A stretch of 64,000 bases of DNA. Source: Pyxicephalus adspersus (lineage: Eukaryota; Chordata; Amphibia; Anura; Pyxicephalidae). Shown piece after piece: positions 12,001 to 23,599 of this stretch. The DNA is taken from positions 162,274,287 to 162,338,286 of the forward strand of contig NC_092858.1 in NCBI RefSeq assembly GCF_032062135.1, in the 5' to 3' direction. Each line of letters starts with the position of its first letter. Position 1 is the first letter of the stretch. A model generated the notes under the pieces. It was not told the DNA's origin, did no database searches, and saw only the letters and a list, made by a program, of their open reading frames with translations. A program made the translations under genes and the position numbers.

Positions 12001-12515
12001 TCTACATTTTTGTTAATGCTGCAGTCAATTTGTAATAAAACAATCATCCATAATAATAATAAAAATATTAATAAGAAAAAAACTTACTGGACATTGTTGG
12101 CCAGGAACAACCTCATGATTTAAATAATCATTTATTTACTGCATGCATTTAGGTTCCAAACTGGAAACAAGGTCATTCATCAAAAAGTTATCCCTTCACA
12201 ATGAAATCCAAGTTATGTTTTTCTATCCAATTTTTAGGTTCAGTTTAAAACTAAGTGATAAACAGGAATATATTCTGCACGTTTTCATGTAAAAAGATGA
12301 ACTATTCACCATCCTTTTTTTCTATTTATTTATTTTTTTTATAGAATATGTAAAGTTAAGATTGAAAATGGAAACCTCACAAAAAAACCAACAAATAGGA
12401 CCTTCTAGGCATCCAAATTTCAAACAGAATTATAACATCAACATTTTAATAAATCCCATTAAATTCCCCACTTAAAATCACGTTAGGGAACATATAAGGT
12501 CTTAATTAACTATTA

Positions 12516-12548
12516 AACGCGTTTCGCTGACATTTTCACCATCTTCAG
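12516..12548 (-). ncRNA. Hammerhead-like motif, Penelope-like remnant (degraded)
   Basis: On the minus strand the order is CCTGAAGA, a 16-base spacer that pairs only weakly, then GCGAAACGCGTTT. In hammerhead ribozymes CUGAUGA and GAAA are the invariant core strands flanking stem II; here the first is changed at one position (CTGAAGA). The 'GAAACGCGT' part is shared with the motifs at 34966 and 62325. Penelope-like retroelements are known to carry minimal hammerheads. With the core substitution and weak stem II this copy is unlikely to be active. Confidence 0.4.
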
Positions 12549-13744
12549 GAAATATTGAGACCTATAAACACATAAAATAACAAATAAATAACATACATAC
12601 TAGCAACATTTATATTCAGTTTGGGGTGTGGCATTCTGTAAAAACAAAAATATTTACATGGTAACAGCAATATTACTAAAGTTTCAAATTTATTTAAACC
12701 TTTTATTACATATGATGTCCATATAATTGACATTTTTCAGCCACTGTCTATTGGATGTGTGCAAAAGGAAACAAATAGTAAGGGCAAATCTCTCAAAAAG
12801 CCAAATACAAAACAGTATTCAGTATTTTTTGTATCATGCAGGATAAAGGTTCAAGTGGATTCTATTTGATATAATTGTGAACATATGGAAAAAAGCTAAT
12901 TTGACCAAAAATATGTCATTGGTAAAACAATAATCATATGTTGTATTGTTATTTATATTCTAAATATTTTACTAACCTATTATATGCTATTTATTTAGAA
13001 AAAAAGTGTATTTATGTTTGGATACAGTCTCTCGGTAAATGGTTCATAAACACATATTGTATATTTCTAGCAACTAGGCATTTCCAGAGCAATGACTGTA
13101 ATTCAATGCACTGCAAATAGGTAAAATAGAGATGATGACTGTGTCAGTGAATATACAATATTTGCATGTTGTTAAACTGACATACCCAATACATAGTCAG
13201 TGTATTATATTAGGTTACCTCCCATGTAATAATGTTGACCCTAATTTTTTTACCTATGGTTTAAAACATGGTTTCACATATGTGAATCCTGGGTATGTAC
13301 TTACGTTTGAAGGCAGAATAGTCCGTTATTATTTATGAACTTTTGTATTATATTTATTAATTATCTTTTGAACTTTACTTTAACATTTTACATTTATATT
13401 TTTTACCACTATCAAAGGGGGCTGATTAGTGGTCATTTCCCATCTCATCTACCCTCAACCATCCAGAACACCACTTTGTATCCAACAGCTCCCTACAGAA
13501 TTTTTTGGGTGGTTTTGCTCAGCTACAGATTGATAGAAAAATGCAAAGATACAAAGAAACTCAATTTTAATTTAAATAAAAATGCTTTGAGCTTTTTAAT
13601 TATTTTTATAAACGTTTCTAAAATGTGACATTCCATTCTCAGTATGTAATTCTTTATAATTGAATATATATGTAAATATGTAATTGTATATATAAAAATA
13701 TATGTATAGATAAATGTTTTTCTGTTTGCATGATAAAAACGATT
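12549..13744. other. Unassigned AT-rich DNA, no gene seen
   Basis: Strongly AT-rich, with a run of TATA/TGTA words at about 13640-13720. The open frames at 12938-13628 are low-complexity translations of AT-rich sequence and not genes. Confidence 0.5.
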
Positions 13745-14130
13745 TAGGTTTTAAAGGCACACATTTTTCCGTGAGGGCAGCCAACTCCCACATGCTGCTC
13801 GTACTCTCCGCTTCCAGCTGTCCTAGCAGAGAAGTGCGAATGGCAAATCTTCTCACAGTGTAAAGTCACAGTGAAGGCTAATTAGTTATTAGTATGTAAT
13901 TATGGTTATTTCATTTCATCACAATGCCAGCGTGATTTGTTTCCTGTTATTTGATCCTTTGGAGAGGCATTTTTAACAGAAGAAGGCCAACGCTCAGGCT
14001 GGAAGCTGTTATTTACAGTCTTTTAAAATGACACACAATGCCTTTCTTAGCACCAGGACCTGCTTGCTGAAACATTTATTTCTTTCAATGAAAAAATTGC
14101 ATGCTTGAAATAAAAAAGATAGGTCCCCTG
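13745..14130. promoter_or_regulatory. Candidate conserved non-coding element
   Basis: Sequence complexity is higher here than in the flanks, with no repeat structure and frequent stops in all frames. Homeodomain-type sites cluster: TAATTAG at 13879-13885 and TAATTA at 13897-13902, followed by 'TCACAATGCCAGCGTGATTT' and a long region of mixed composition. I consider this one of the better candidates for a conserved enhancer in the window, but only comparison with another frog or amniote can show it. Confidence 0.33.
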
Positions 14131-14329
14131 AGTTCTCTGGGAGAATTTTAAACCATCAGTGTAACAAGGTGTTTATCAAAAATGATAACTATATTTATTC
14201 ATGCACCACAAAGAGTGTGTGCCAGTCAAATTTGAAAAATAAAATGAGGTTTATTCTGATTAAATTTTACCTTTCATGCTTCCTTCTCATCAACATGTTG
14301 ATGACATTGATGGGATGGGGGACAAGTTT

Positions 14330-14545
14330 GACAAGCCTTGATTGGATTTTACTGCATCAAAGGCACCACAATATTACTTTACACACCTTACAATATGAAC
14401 TCTTGCACGCCTGCGCAGGAGTTATGTCACCCCGGAACGACCAATCAAGATGGCTGTCGATCTTTGCTGGGCAGAAAAAGAAGATGGGAACACAGATAGG
14501 TAACTGCCACATGCTTATTTCCATCCTAATTACAAAAGAATAGAA
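14330..14545 (+). repeat. Partial copy of CCAAT/AAGATGGC frog repeat
   Basis: Contains GCGCAGGAGTTATGTCACCC, then GACCAATCAAGATGGCTG, then an AGAAGATGGGAAC segment. The same order occurs at 17966-18283 and, on the minus strand, at 40165-40385. The ends of this copy are not defined. The open frame at 14169-14543 is a chance reading through it. Confidence 0.55.
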
Positions 14546-14829
14546 AAATTTTAGTATACTTTAGTGAATTAGATTTACTTTTTTAATTAGCTTTTAGATA
14601 TGCTTTTGTAATAAATGTTGGGTATAGTGCTTTTTTTATTTGGATTTACAAATAAAGAACAACAGTGCAATCATAGAGAAAACAGAAGACAAAACATATT
14701 AAACAAATACATGAATCAAGTGTGCTTGTTTCATTGATTATTTAGAATGAGCACAAAGTGTGGATCTCTTTGTTGGTGACCCACAAGTAATGAAGAATTC
14801 AGTTTCCTTCCTAGGCCATGCAAAGAAGT

Positions 14830-15130
14830 ATTTTTTTTTTCATAATTCGGCAATCTTGTTATTTAATGATGAGAGTTGACTTTATGCAGCTGTTCTTCAG
14901 TAAATAAATACAATCTAATTCAAAGCTGCATTAGTCTCATAAATAGGATTGAAAATTAATTTGAAAAATTCACATTTTAGTCTTGTGAGGTTTAATTTTC
15001 ATGTCACTTCTGAGCCTAATTAATTTTAATTCACATCTCCATAGAAACATGAAATGACAAAGACCCTCACATTACTACTGGATGACAGGTGAGAACTTGG
15101 TCCCTCTATTCTCACATTTTCTTGCGTTCT
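14830..15130. promoter_or_regulatory. Candidate conserved non-coding element
   Basis: Rich in ATTA/TAAT words (TAATTA at 15017-15022, ATTAATTTGAAAAATTC, GGTTTAATTTTCATGTCAC) within non-repetitive sequence, followed by 'CCATAGAAACATGAAATGAC'. Such clusters are typical of deeply conserved vertebrate non-coding elements. Not tested by alignment. Confidence 0.3.
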
Positions 15131-15295
15131 TTTCACATTTTCAACCTTTGCTCATTTCCATAATAAACACTAATACAAAATGTAGATACATTTCCTGTGA
15201 GCCAATGTTTAGTTTGGATAGATACCCTTGGGCTTTGTGCCTTTTAACACTTTGAAGAATTGGGCTTTAGTAGATAATCTCTCAGTCTATCTATA

Positions 15296-15575
15296 GTGCC
15301 CTGAGATCCCGCAATGACAGGAGGATTCTGACGGCTGCACAGCCGCGGGAATCATATTGTCATTGTCGGAAAACCTGAAAAAAAAAAGTTAGTTAAAAAA
15401 ACACAAACATTCAATAAATGACTTTAAAATTAATTTTTATTTTTAAACACTTTTTTCCCTGAATTTTTACCGTCAAATCCCATGTTTTTCGGGTTGGGTC
15501 TATCCGAATTCAAACAGCCATATTCGGGTCGAATATAAGAACAACCGACAATTCGAGCACCAACACTAATTGCAG
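15296..15575. mobile_element. Short hairpin MITE copy plus CGAATT-rich repeat
   Basis: At 15306-15366 CAATGACAGGAGGATTCTGA, then CGGCTG, is mirrored by CAGCCGCGGGAATCATATTG, then TCATTG; this is an internally deleted relative of the palindrome at 7977-8138. About 80 bp later comes a CGAATT/CGGGT-rich segment ending in ATTCGAGCACCAACACTAA, comparable to the segment at 8290-8462. Finding both parts together at two places suggests one composite family. Confidence 0.5.
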
Positions 15576-16450
15576 CAGTTGGATGGACGGTATTCATTTC
15601 AGGCTATGAACATAATAAGAAGCTGGTGAGTGATTCAGTCCGTGGACTTCACTGGCAAGTGAGCTTAACATTAAATTGTGTTCGGGAATGTGCTTTATTT
15701 GGGAGGTGTTTTCAGTCTATCAGAAGGGATGAGAAATGTATTTTCATGAAAAATCCTTAAAATATGATTGACAACCTTTTGAGTTCATTACCAAACACCA
15801 AAAATTACAATTGTCTCCAAAATTTCTAAAATATTTTTTTTAAATAATTTGGTAATTTTTCCACAAATCAAAGGCAAATCGTAGCCAGAAAAACATGTTT
15901 AAACTGTGGGAACATGTGCCAAATGAAAAGCATGTACTTATTTCATGAATCAAGGGTAAAGTAATAAACATGTTTCCTAATCCACCCACTGTCTTTTTTC
16001 CATATTGCAAAACACCTAACTAAAAGGGTAAAATACAGTCAGAAAAGCATGTTTTTACATAAAAAAAACACATTCTTTTTATTTTTTTTCCACTTGGAAC
16101 ATGGTCTGACAGCTCCCCATCAACCCCATTTCCCAAAAGTGTACAATCAACTTGAATATAAATTTGCTTTGCAATTAATTTAAACATTTAGCAAGTTGCT
16201 TTCAAAGTATTTTACTGTTTATACTTTAACTTTGATTTACAAATAAAAGTTCAAGCTTTAGGTTTTTGTTTCGTTTATTGGGTCATGTTGCCACACTTTC
16301 TCTGATGCCCTCATCTCAATAATTATGGTAGCAGTGGCATTTAGAGTGGCTTTGCAAACTTGAATTCAACAATGTTCATTAGGAAATGGACAAAATGAGA
16401 GTGTTTCTTGATTCCAGAATGTTTGGAAAAAGTTAAAATTCCAATTAAAG
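15576..16450. other. Unassigned DNA, no gene seen
   Basis: No gene recognised. A-rich tracts around 16060-16090. 'TTTGGGAGGTGTTTTC' near 15698-15713 resembles the right arm of the hairpin at 16451-16564. Confidence 0.45.
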
Positions 16451-16564
16451 CCCCAAAATGCCTCCCAAATGCCCACAGCCACCTAAACACCCAAAAAAGC
16501 TCAAAACACTGCAAACTCTCCCATTTACATGAATGAGTTGTTTGGGGCATTTGGGAGGTGTTTT
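16451..16564. repeat. Inverted repeat with CCTCCCAAATGCCC arms
   Basis: The left arm CAAAATGCCTCCCAAATGCC (about 16454-16474) is mirrored by GGGCATTTGGGAGGTGTTTT (16545-16564). The spacer is about 70 bp and contains CCCATTTACATGAATGAG. This resembles a frog foldback family with 'GCCTCCCAAACGCC' words. Confidence 0.5.
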
Positions 16565-17379
16565 CCCCTATTATATCTCTTCTCTGTCACATTTATATTT
16601 ATCTTTACAAGTGTAAAAATGTCTTTATAAAAGTGTCAAAACTTCTACAAAAGCATTTATAAGCATTTAGAATTAAAGCCAGTGTAGACTAAGCCTTCTG
16701 AAAAGGGCTCTTGGAAAAGGAATAAAGGACAAAAAAGTGCACTTATTTTCAATGATAATTTAATAAACATTAAAATGTTTGGAAAAAGTAAGAAACTGTC
16801 CATACCAACATATGAAAACAAATATCTGATACACAAATGAAAGTTGCGTTAAACATTTTTCCATTGTTTGATTGTTTTTGTCAAGACATATAATAAAACA
16901 ATGTATATCCAGAAAGGGCAGAGGTTATGAATTTATTTCCTTTGTCAAACAATATTCTGTATTTGTTATTACAGCTGACCAAATCAATGGATTCCTTCTA
17001 AGACTGCAAATCCTTAGCTAAACATATTTAGCAGATGATCCCCCAAGTTGTCGGATTCACATCGGTCTCTGACAATTTATACCAGCAGGAGGTCGATGTA
17101 ATGTTACATTTAAAGGAATGGGTGGTTATAAGTATTTCTCCCAGCCAATGGCCATGTGGAGGGGGGGGGGATACAGTTTGCTAATTGGTATTTTGGACTC
17201 TAAATAGTTTTATATGTGGTAAGAAACATTCATATGACCGATCCCACACTATGCGCCTTGATCACGCCTTGTTTATTTCTTTCTGTCTGCCTGCAGAAGC
17301 AAGGAGATCCAATAATTACTTGTCTGCTCTCTGTTCAGCAGCTTGCAGCATCTCCTGCATCCCTTTAGCTGTGCAGTCC
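16565..17379. other. Unassigned DNA with G-run, no gene seen
   Basis: A G-run lies at about 17161-17170. No gene recognised. The end of this stretch may belong to the LTR-like unit that follows. Confidence 0.45.
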
Positions 17380-17930
17380 TAGATGTACCTTCCTGGCATC
17401 CCCAGCACATACTCTGAGGCTGTGCACAGTTGAAGGGGATTTAGAAACAGATTAGTCCCTGAACTCATCCTGCCCTGCCATTGGCTGCTAGGACTTTATA
17501 GTCCTTTATAGCCTTTCTGCTCATAGTCACCACTTGCTTGTTGTAGTGATAAGCTGGGCTGACTTGGTGCTGGTTTGTTTGTCTCTTGGATTTACTGCTG
17601 CTGACTCTGCCTGTATCTGACCCTGAGATTGTTTGCTGCCTGGACCGACCTTTTGCCTGTCACCCTGACTCTGTTTTGTCCTTGTCCTTGGGTACCTCAT
17701 TTGGTGGACTGATTCCTGTGTATGAACCCTGGTTCTTCTTTCTGGACTTGGCTGGACCTTCCTGTAAGGAGTTATCTGTATGCTCCTGGATGTCTACCAG
17801 TTATTTCCAAGGGGACTTTCCTTTGCGCATTTAAGTACTCAAGTCAACTGAGTTCTGGGATAGCACAACTATCTTCCCGAGGATTGCTGTAGGTGAAAAA
17901 CGGAGTTAGATTGTTTTGCAAGCACTGGAC
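17380..17930 (+). mobile_element. LTR-like unit, probable solo LTR
   Basis: The start (TTCCTGGCATCCCCAGCACA, GAGGCTGTGCACAGTTGAAG, CTGCCATTGGCTGCTAGGAC) matches, with mutations, the minus-strand sequence inside 21212-21708, so the two are inverted copies of one family. A CCAAT box in reverse (ATTGG) lies near 17480 and TTTATAG words follow about 15-30 bases later, then a C/T-rich tract with TGCCTG and GACC words, as in anuran LTRs. The exact ends and target duplication are not visible. No gag or pol remnants flank it. Confidence 0.45.
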
Positions 17931-17965
17931 CAGGACCTTACAATAAGCTTATTTACTAATATTAA

Positions 17966-18283
17966 TGCAGAACTAAAATTGCACATTTAAATATTCACGA
18001 TCAGATAGGTCTGGCAATGTCCCTCTTGCAATAATCCCTTCTACCTACCTGATCACTGTGGGTATCTGTCAAAAAGCTGAGCTGTGCATGCTGGATACTC
18101 AGCAATTCCGGCTTCCCCTGCATGTGCAGCGAGTTAATGAATTCTTACACACCTGCACTGGGGTTACATCATCCCAGCCAATCAAGATGGCTGAAGATCA
18201 TCTCAAAAAAGACAGTAAGGAAAAAGATGATGGCAGTCTGCAATAGATTGGGGTAGATGATTATAGAGGGTTTAGTTCCATGT
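17966..18283 (+). mobile_element. TTAA-flanked MITE carrying CCAAT/AAGATGGC module
   Basis: TTAA lies outside both ends (17962-17965 and 18284-18287). Next to it the left end reads TGCAGAACTAAA and the right end, inverted, CATGGAACTAAA, so there are short inverted termini. A second copy with the same layout is at 42461-42720. TTAA target duplication points to the piggyBac superfamily, though the usual CCC start is absent, so the assignment is tentative. The interior holds GGGGTTACATCATCCCAGCC and CCAATCAAGATGGCTG. No transposase. Confidence 0.55.
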
Positions 18284-18287
18284 TTAA

Positions 18288-18849
18288 TTAAAAATATGGT
18301 TTAGACACATTTGTTTTACATATTTTAATACATATTTCATTACTTGAAAAAAAATACCTCACCTGGTTAAAATACTCATTATATTTATCATTTTATATCC
18401 TGAGTAAAATGTTTGCTTTTATTTTGTGTGAAATGTCAGAATGGCTGACCATGTTATTGTTCCAAGTGTCAAACTGCTAGACGAGAATTTGCAAGTGGAA
18501 AGTTGACTGCAATACTCAACACGAAGAGATTCCAAGAGGAAATTCTTACGAAGCAGACACCTGCTAGGAAGTAAACAGACAATCTGTGGGTAGAAAACGA
18601 ATATAAAACACACATTTGGTTTTACAGGGTCATGGATGTCATGGACCAAACCAATTAAACTAGAACTCTTTCTACAAGCAAAACTTGTGTTTTTTTCCAC
18701 ATTTCCTGGTAAAAGTTCCTTAAAAAGTTGACTTTTAACACATTCACTAAGCTAGGTGCATTATCCTATGCACAGCAAACACTAAGAGTTCTTACTGACC
18801 CCAATCTCTATATATAGACTGCAGAAAAGGAGCTCCCATCCGCAAATAT
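18288..18849. other. Unassigned DNA, no gene seen
   Basis: No recognisable gene or bounded repeat; the minus-strand open frame at 18419-18700 has no protein-like features. Confidence 0.45.
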
Positions 18850-19143
18850 GCTGTATTTATATAGCGCTGACATTTTACACAGCTCTGTACAAAGTCCATA
18901 GTCATGTCACTAGGTGTTCCTCAAAGAGGCTTACAATCTAATATCCCTACCAAAGTCATATGTCATTATTACAGTCTAAGATCAATTTGCCTAACTGCAT
19001 GTTTTTTTTATAATGTGGGAGCAACCGAATTCCCCGGAGGAATCACACGCAAACACGGAGGGAACCTGAAAACACTATGCAGATGTCCTGGCTGAGATTC
19101 GAACTTGGGACCAAGTGCTAACCACTGAGCCACTGTGCTGCCC
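18850..19143 (-). mobile_element. V-SINE-like tRNA-derived SINE (older copy)
   Basis: Read on the minus strand, the 5' head starts GGGCAGCACAGTGGCTCAGT, whose TGGCTCAGTGG is a tRNA A-box, and AGTTCGAATCTC is a B-box: the internal promoter for RNA polymerase III. Next come a central domain (TTGCGTGTGATTCCTCCGGG in mutated form) and a tail TGTACAGAGCTGTGTAAAAT, then AGCGCTATATAAAT. Head, central domain and LINE-derived tail is the layout of the vertebrate V-SINE superfamily. About 20 bases between the A and B boxes are missing compared with 39433-39760, and CpG sites are decayed, so this copy is old. Confidence 0.75.
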
Positions 19144-19608
19144 ACATTCTTTGTTACCTTCCGATCTCCCTGCATTTGCTTGTGTGGTGTCCTGTCTTGT
19201 ACAGAATTGGGTACTGGCCTATTATTGACAGGTGAATCATGGATGTTGCACCAACCCAGAATGACAAAATGACACCAGTGCTAAATATAACAGGGAAAAT
19301 AATGAAATGAAAGATTTTTAAAATGCATTTGGATGCTAAAATACATAAAAAGATCTCAACTACTGTGACTACCTGGGTGGTAAAACCATGAACTAAGTAG
19401 AGCTTATAACTTACAGGACAAAAACTCCATCGCTGCCCTACGCTTTATCTCCTTGTCTTCAAACTCATCCAATTAGAATATGGGTCCATTCATTTTTTTT
19501 AGCAGTGGCAGTAAGTGGTCTTTCTTCCTAGACTAAGCGGTAAGTGCCTCTCATTTTAGGAAGCAGTACCCCAGCTACATGGTGATACAACTCGAGGTGT
19601 GTGTAACT
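19144..19608. other. Unassigned DNA, no gene seen
   Basis: Separates the SINE from the solo LTR. No gene or bounded repeat recognised. Confidence 0.45.
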
Positions 19609-19613
19609 GATAA

Positions 19614-20359
19614 TGTCACATTTACGTCTTACTCACTAAAGTGCAGACGCCTCTCCTGCACATGCGGGCAGTTCTGATTTTGGGCGTGCCTGTTTCCAAG
19701 CTTTATCAATTCCGTCCAATCCGCTGGCCAATCAGAAAATAGCCTCTTGACCAGCCCTGGCTATTTAGCTAGCTCATAGACAGCACTCTGTGTTCATGCA
19801 ACATGTCTCCATTGGGCCAAGCCCCTAGTTCTGTGCTAGTTTCTGTATACCTGTTGGCTAATTCCGTGTTTCCTCTGTCCAGCTCCTGCGTTAACCCATC
19901 ATTGTCCAGTCTGTTGGTTTCCAGCCAACTTACCTGTGCTGTTTCAGTTATCCTGCCTGTCTTTGGATATCCCTGAGTCACCTGTACCTCCCACTGCTTT
20001 CAGTGTCTCCTGTGCTCCTTGTGCCCGCAGTGGCCTCTGTGTCACTAGTGTCTGTCCCCTGGATCCCTGGAAATTGACCCGTGGCTTTTGACCTGACCTC
20101 CCTTGCTTGCTGCCTGCCTTGACTCCGGCTTTCCTCGACTATTCTTCTGCTATGTGATTTGGTACCATGTATTGCCCACCTTGGTGTGCCCAAGGACCGC
20201 AACCTGGCAGTAACCAGCAGCGCAACATCCTCGCCATCCGGGGCTCTGGAATAAACCTGGTTACTGCTTAGACTCTGTGCTTTGGCCCTTCTCAGGGCTC
20301 GCACCACCTCCGTGCAATCCATAGCACCCCCTAATGGTCCTGTCTATCCGTGCATGGCA
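19614..20359 (+). mobile_element. Solo LTR with 5-bp target duplication (copy 1)
   Basis: A 746-bp unit begins TGTCACATTTACG and ends GTGCATGGCA, giving the TG...CA ends of retroviral-type LTRs. It is flanked by GATAA on both sides (19609-19613 and 20360-20364), a 5-bp target duplication. It is colinear along its length with 40397-41108. A CCAAT box (19728-19732) precedes a TATTTAG box by about 30 bases, and AATAAA is at 20250-20255, so the unit has promoter and polyadenylation signals in the plus orientation. No primer-binding site, gag or pol follows, so it is a solo LTR left by recombination between two LTRs. Whether the parent was a gypsy-type element or an endogenous retrovirus cannot be told from the LTR alone. 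Open frames crossing it are not genes. Confidence 0.8.
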
Positions 20360-20364
20360 GATAA

Positions 20365-21211
20365 CCAAAGAAAATACATTTGTAACATTGAAATACAATC
20401 AGTACTGAACGTGAGAGGTTTAAGTCTGTGGTTGAAGACGTAAGGAATATGGTAAATATTGAAGAAGGTTATTAGAATCAAATAGTTTACTTTTGAAAAG
20501 CATAAGGAATGAATATATGATCATAAGTACAAATGTAAAAGTAGTTCATACAAAAACCCATTGCAAGTTTTTTCCCCTTAAGTTTACAGCACAAAGCCTT
20601 TTCTTGCAACTAGGAGAAAAGATGTTCCATTATTGTACATTACTGTAGGAATTATGGAAATGTGGAATAGCAGGTTCAGTAGACTCTTTTAAAAATAGAT
20701 TGTATGTTAAAAGCACAAAATATAAGTGGTTGTATATAATTATAAGAAATACATAGCATAATGTTGATCCAGGAAGTTATCCAAATTTTTTTCCCATAAA
20801 AGCAAAGTAGACCACACTTTCTGGAGGTTTTCTGCCTTCCTCTGATTCAAGTAAAGGTTAAGGGTTGTCAGATTGCAAAGTTTTCTTTTTGTGGTTGGGA
20901 TCCATGGGCATGTGCTTTTTTTCAGCCTGACTTGCTAAATAACTATGTATGACAGCTCATGCTGTCATCTGTCTGCTAAAGATACTCGTTTGTTTTAGTA
21001 GTTTTGCCAACAGGTTCACTTTTGGTTTTTTATTTTCCTTAAACTGCTAATCAGTTAGGAACTGTCATGCAAGTGTTGTTTTCTATTGCAGGTTTACATG
21101 TGATGGGTGTTTTGAAAGACATTATCGGTTACAGTTACTACTAAAGTCAAAGTGCACATTTGGCAAAGCAACAGGTTTTTATAGTATAAGTGGTAGAAGG
21201 TGCAATGAGCT
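20365..21211. other. Unassigned DNA, no gene seen
   Basis: No gene, bounded repeat or tandem array recognised. Confidence 0.45.
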
Positions 21212-21708
21212 TGTTACAAGTCGCCCCCTGACAGGTGACCCCGGATTACCTTAGGTGCAGAATATAAATGACTCCTGGTCCTCACCAGCACACCCTGCAA
21301 GGAGCTATGGGCTATGGGCCTGGACAACTTTGCTGCAAGTAGGTCACCATGACATTGCCCACAGGCTCCCCACTTCAGAGGTAGCAGATATCAGTTTGCT
21401 TCAGTGTAGGAATGGCTAATCAGACAGGAACATAGTGAGCAAAGGAAGAGTAGTTTAACAGGCTGAGGACAGGGCAGGTGGCAAACAAGGCAAAGGCAGT
21501 TGAAGTAGGGCTAGCAGCCAGTAGCAGGACAGAATTAAATCCAGGAACCATTTTGCTCATTGGCTGCAGCAAAATCCCCTTCAGCCAAGCACAGCCTCAG
21601 TGCCTGTGCAGGGGATGCCAAGAAAGGTGGAAACTTCAAGGGTAAAGGAAGGCTAGTGATGCTACAGGTTACTAAACAGAAATTGGTGGGCGGAGTGGTA
21701 ACATAATA
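21212..21708 (-). mobile_element. LTR-like unit, inverted relative of 17380-17930
   Basis: On the minus strand it runs from TGTTACCACTCCGCCC to GACTTGTAACA, so it has TG...CA ends. It shares CATCCCCTGCACAGGCACTG, AGGCTGTGC, TGAAGGGGATTT and ACTGGCTGCTAG with the plus-strand unit at 17380. A CCAAT box (GCAGCCAATGAGC) lies near the middle. The flanking pentamers do not match (GAGCT and TAATA), so there is no target duplication; the boundaries may be slightly off or one side may be rearranged. No coding region. Confidence 0.45.
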
Positions 21709-23599
21709 CATGCAAATTACGTTGACCATCCCCAGTTCATTTTAAACCTGATGTCTGTTTGTTGTGGATTACTGCACTAGGTCAATAGGTCACCAGAAGG
21801 CAGTAATTGACAAATAATACAGCCAAAGTCTCTGCCAAAAAAAATTAATAAATAAAAAGTTGTGACTCCTGGTGGCTCTTTGTTTTAGCCCTACCTTGAA
21901 TACACCATGTAGTGCAGAGCTTGGCTCTCTGTGTGGCCCTTCAGGGTATTTAAATCCTACACATGCCCAGGAGTTACATCAATAGTTGCAACTCAATATC
22001 TGAAGAGGATTGTCATGGACCGAGAAGTCTGCCATTGAGTCAGCAATGAAGATAGAACATTATGTTTCTGGAACATGGTGGTGACAAGTTCCTGGACCTG
22101 TCATCACTACAAGGCGCCTGCAAACATGTAAGTAAATGGGAAAATTGGAAAGCAGGCTGTGCATATTTACTAAATATGACAGCTCACTCCCACTACTGAG
22201 CAAATAAGTCAGTACATTCTTGTGGCAGATATTTTCACTGAGATCGAGAGTGAGCCTGTACCAGCATAGGTTGCAATACTGCCTGGACACGGACAGAAGA
22301 CATAGGTAACTCTTAGAGACAATGAAACTACTCAAATGTTCAAAGGCCATGTTGTTGGAACCTTGGTATTCAGTAAGCTTATTTTTTTTCTATGACACTG
22401 GCCCCTAAAAATATATATTTTTTTTGATTAATTAATTTTATTAAATTTTTGCTTATATATACAACTAAATTACAAAACCATACTATACAAAAATACATTA
22501 TACACATACAATATACATAAAAAATACAAATTATTTGGAAAAAATAAAACACAATACACTTATAATACAAAGTATTCTAAGATAGAAAAGATAACATTTC
22601 CTTTAAAAATACCTTTTTTAACCTTTGTTAAGCATTGGTACATGGCTCTCAAGCTCTCTTTGCTTAGTTTGCCTATCTGCCCTAACAATGACCAGAATTT
22701 ACTAACGAAATTATTCTAATATATATATCAGTAGGGATCACTGCTAACATTTGTTTCCACAGATTTTAATGAGGATTCAACAAATTGTCGGGAAATTGAA
22801 CCTGGCAGAATAACTCATCCTTATGGGGCTCCTTAGTGTATACCTGTCCATACACACCCTGTTTAGTGGACTTATCTATAGTAAGGATATTCCCAATCAT
22901 CAGCTTAGATTCGCCTTTTTTCATATCTAACCTGTGAAAACACCATTCAAGCTGCCATGACAAATAACCCCACTTTGTTCCATTCAAATAAATTGGATTA
23001 GGCAGGCTTTTGTAATAAATTTACATGTCTGTATGGTATAGACCTCACACCTGGTCTTACCTGTAATGCTTCTCTTCTGCATCTCCTTCTTGATTGTCAT
23101 CTATGACTTTTTTACGTTTTTACATGCTTTATGGCTTTTTTTGACCTCCACCTAAACTTCCTAGTCATGTAAAACCTCAGTGAATTATTCCTGTATCTTG
23201 CAGGCCTTATTTTGCTTATTAACGTAACATAATGTAATCATAAAATGACGTTTGTGCCTCTTCTCATTTATTCCAGATAGATCTAGTTCAGTCCACCTTC
23301 ATCACTCTCAGAGCAGTTTTCTATCGAATGGTCTCTAGTGGTCTGGCGCGGACAATGCAGTGATTTCATTACAAACCCTTATGATTAAATGAATAATCTG
23401 TTGTTTTGTATAAAATGCCTGATCTTTTTGTAACCTCTTCAAATAGTTCCCTCCATGCTCAGTTCTAACACGTGTTCCGCAGTGTAGATGATCTTCATAT
23501 TGCTGACTGCAGATCAAGAATCCTTATACACAGCTGGGGCGCATTAAAAGTGCCAATTACCAATGATATACAAAGTGCATGTTTATATTAAAGAACGCA
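21709..23599. other. Unassigned DNA, AT-rich core, no gene seen
   Basis: About 22380-22580 is extremely AT-rich, with TATATA and ATACAAA words, and gives only low-complexity open frames. The rest has no recognisable element. Confidence 0.45.

Noticed and set aside
19978..20322. 114-codon open frame on the minus strand
   Set aside because: Lies wholly inside a solo LTR, on the strand opposite to its promoter.
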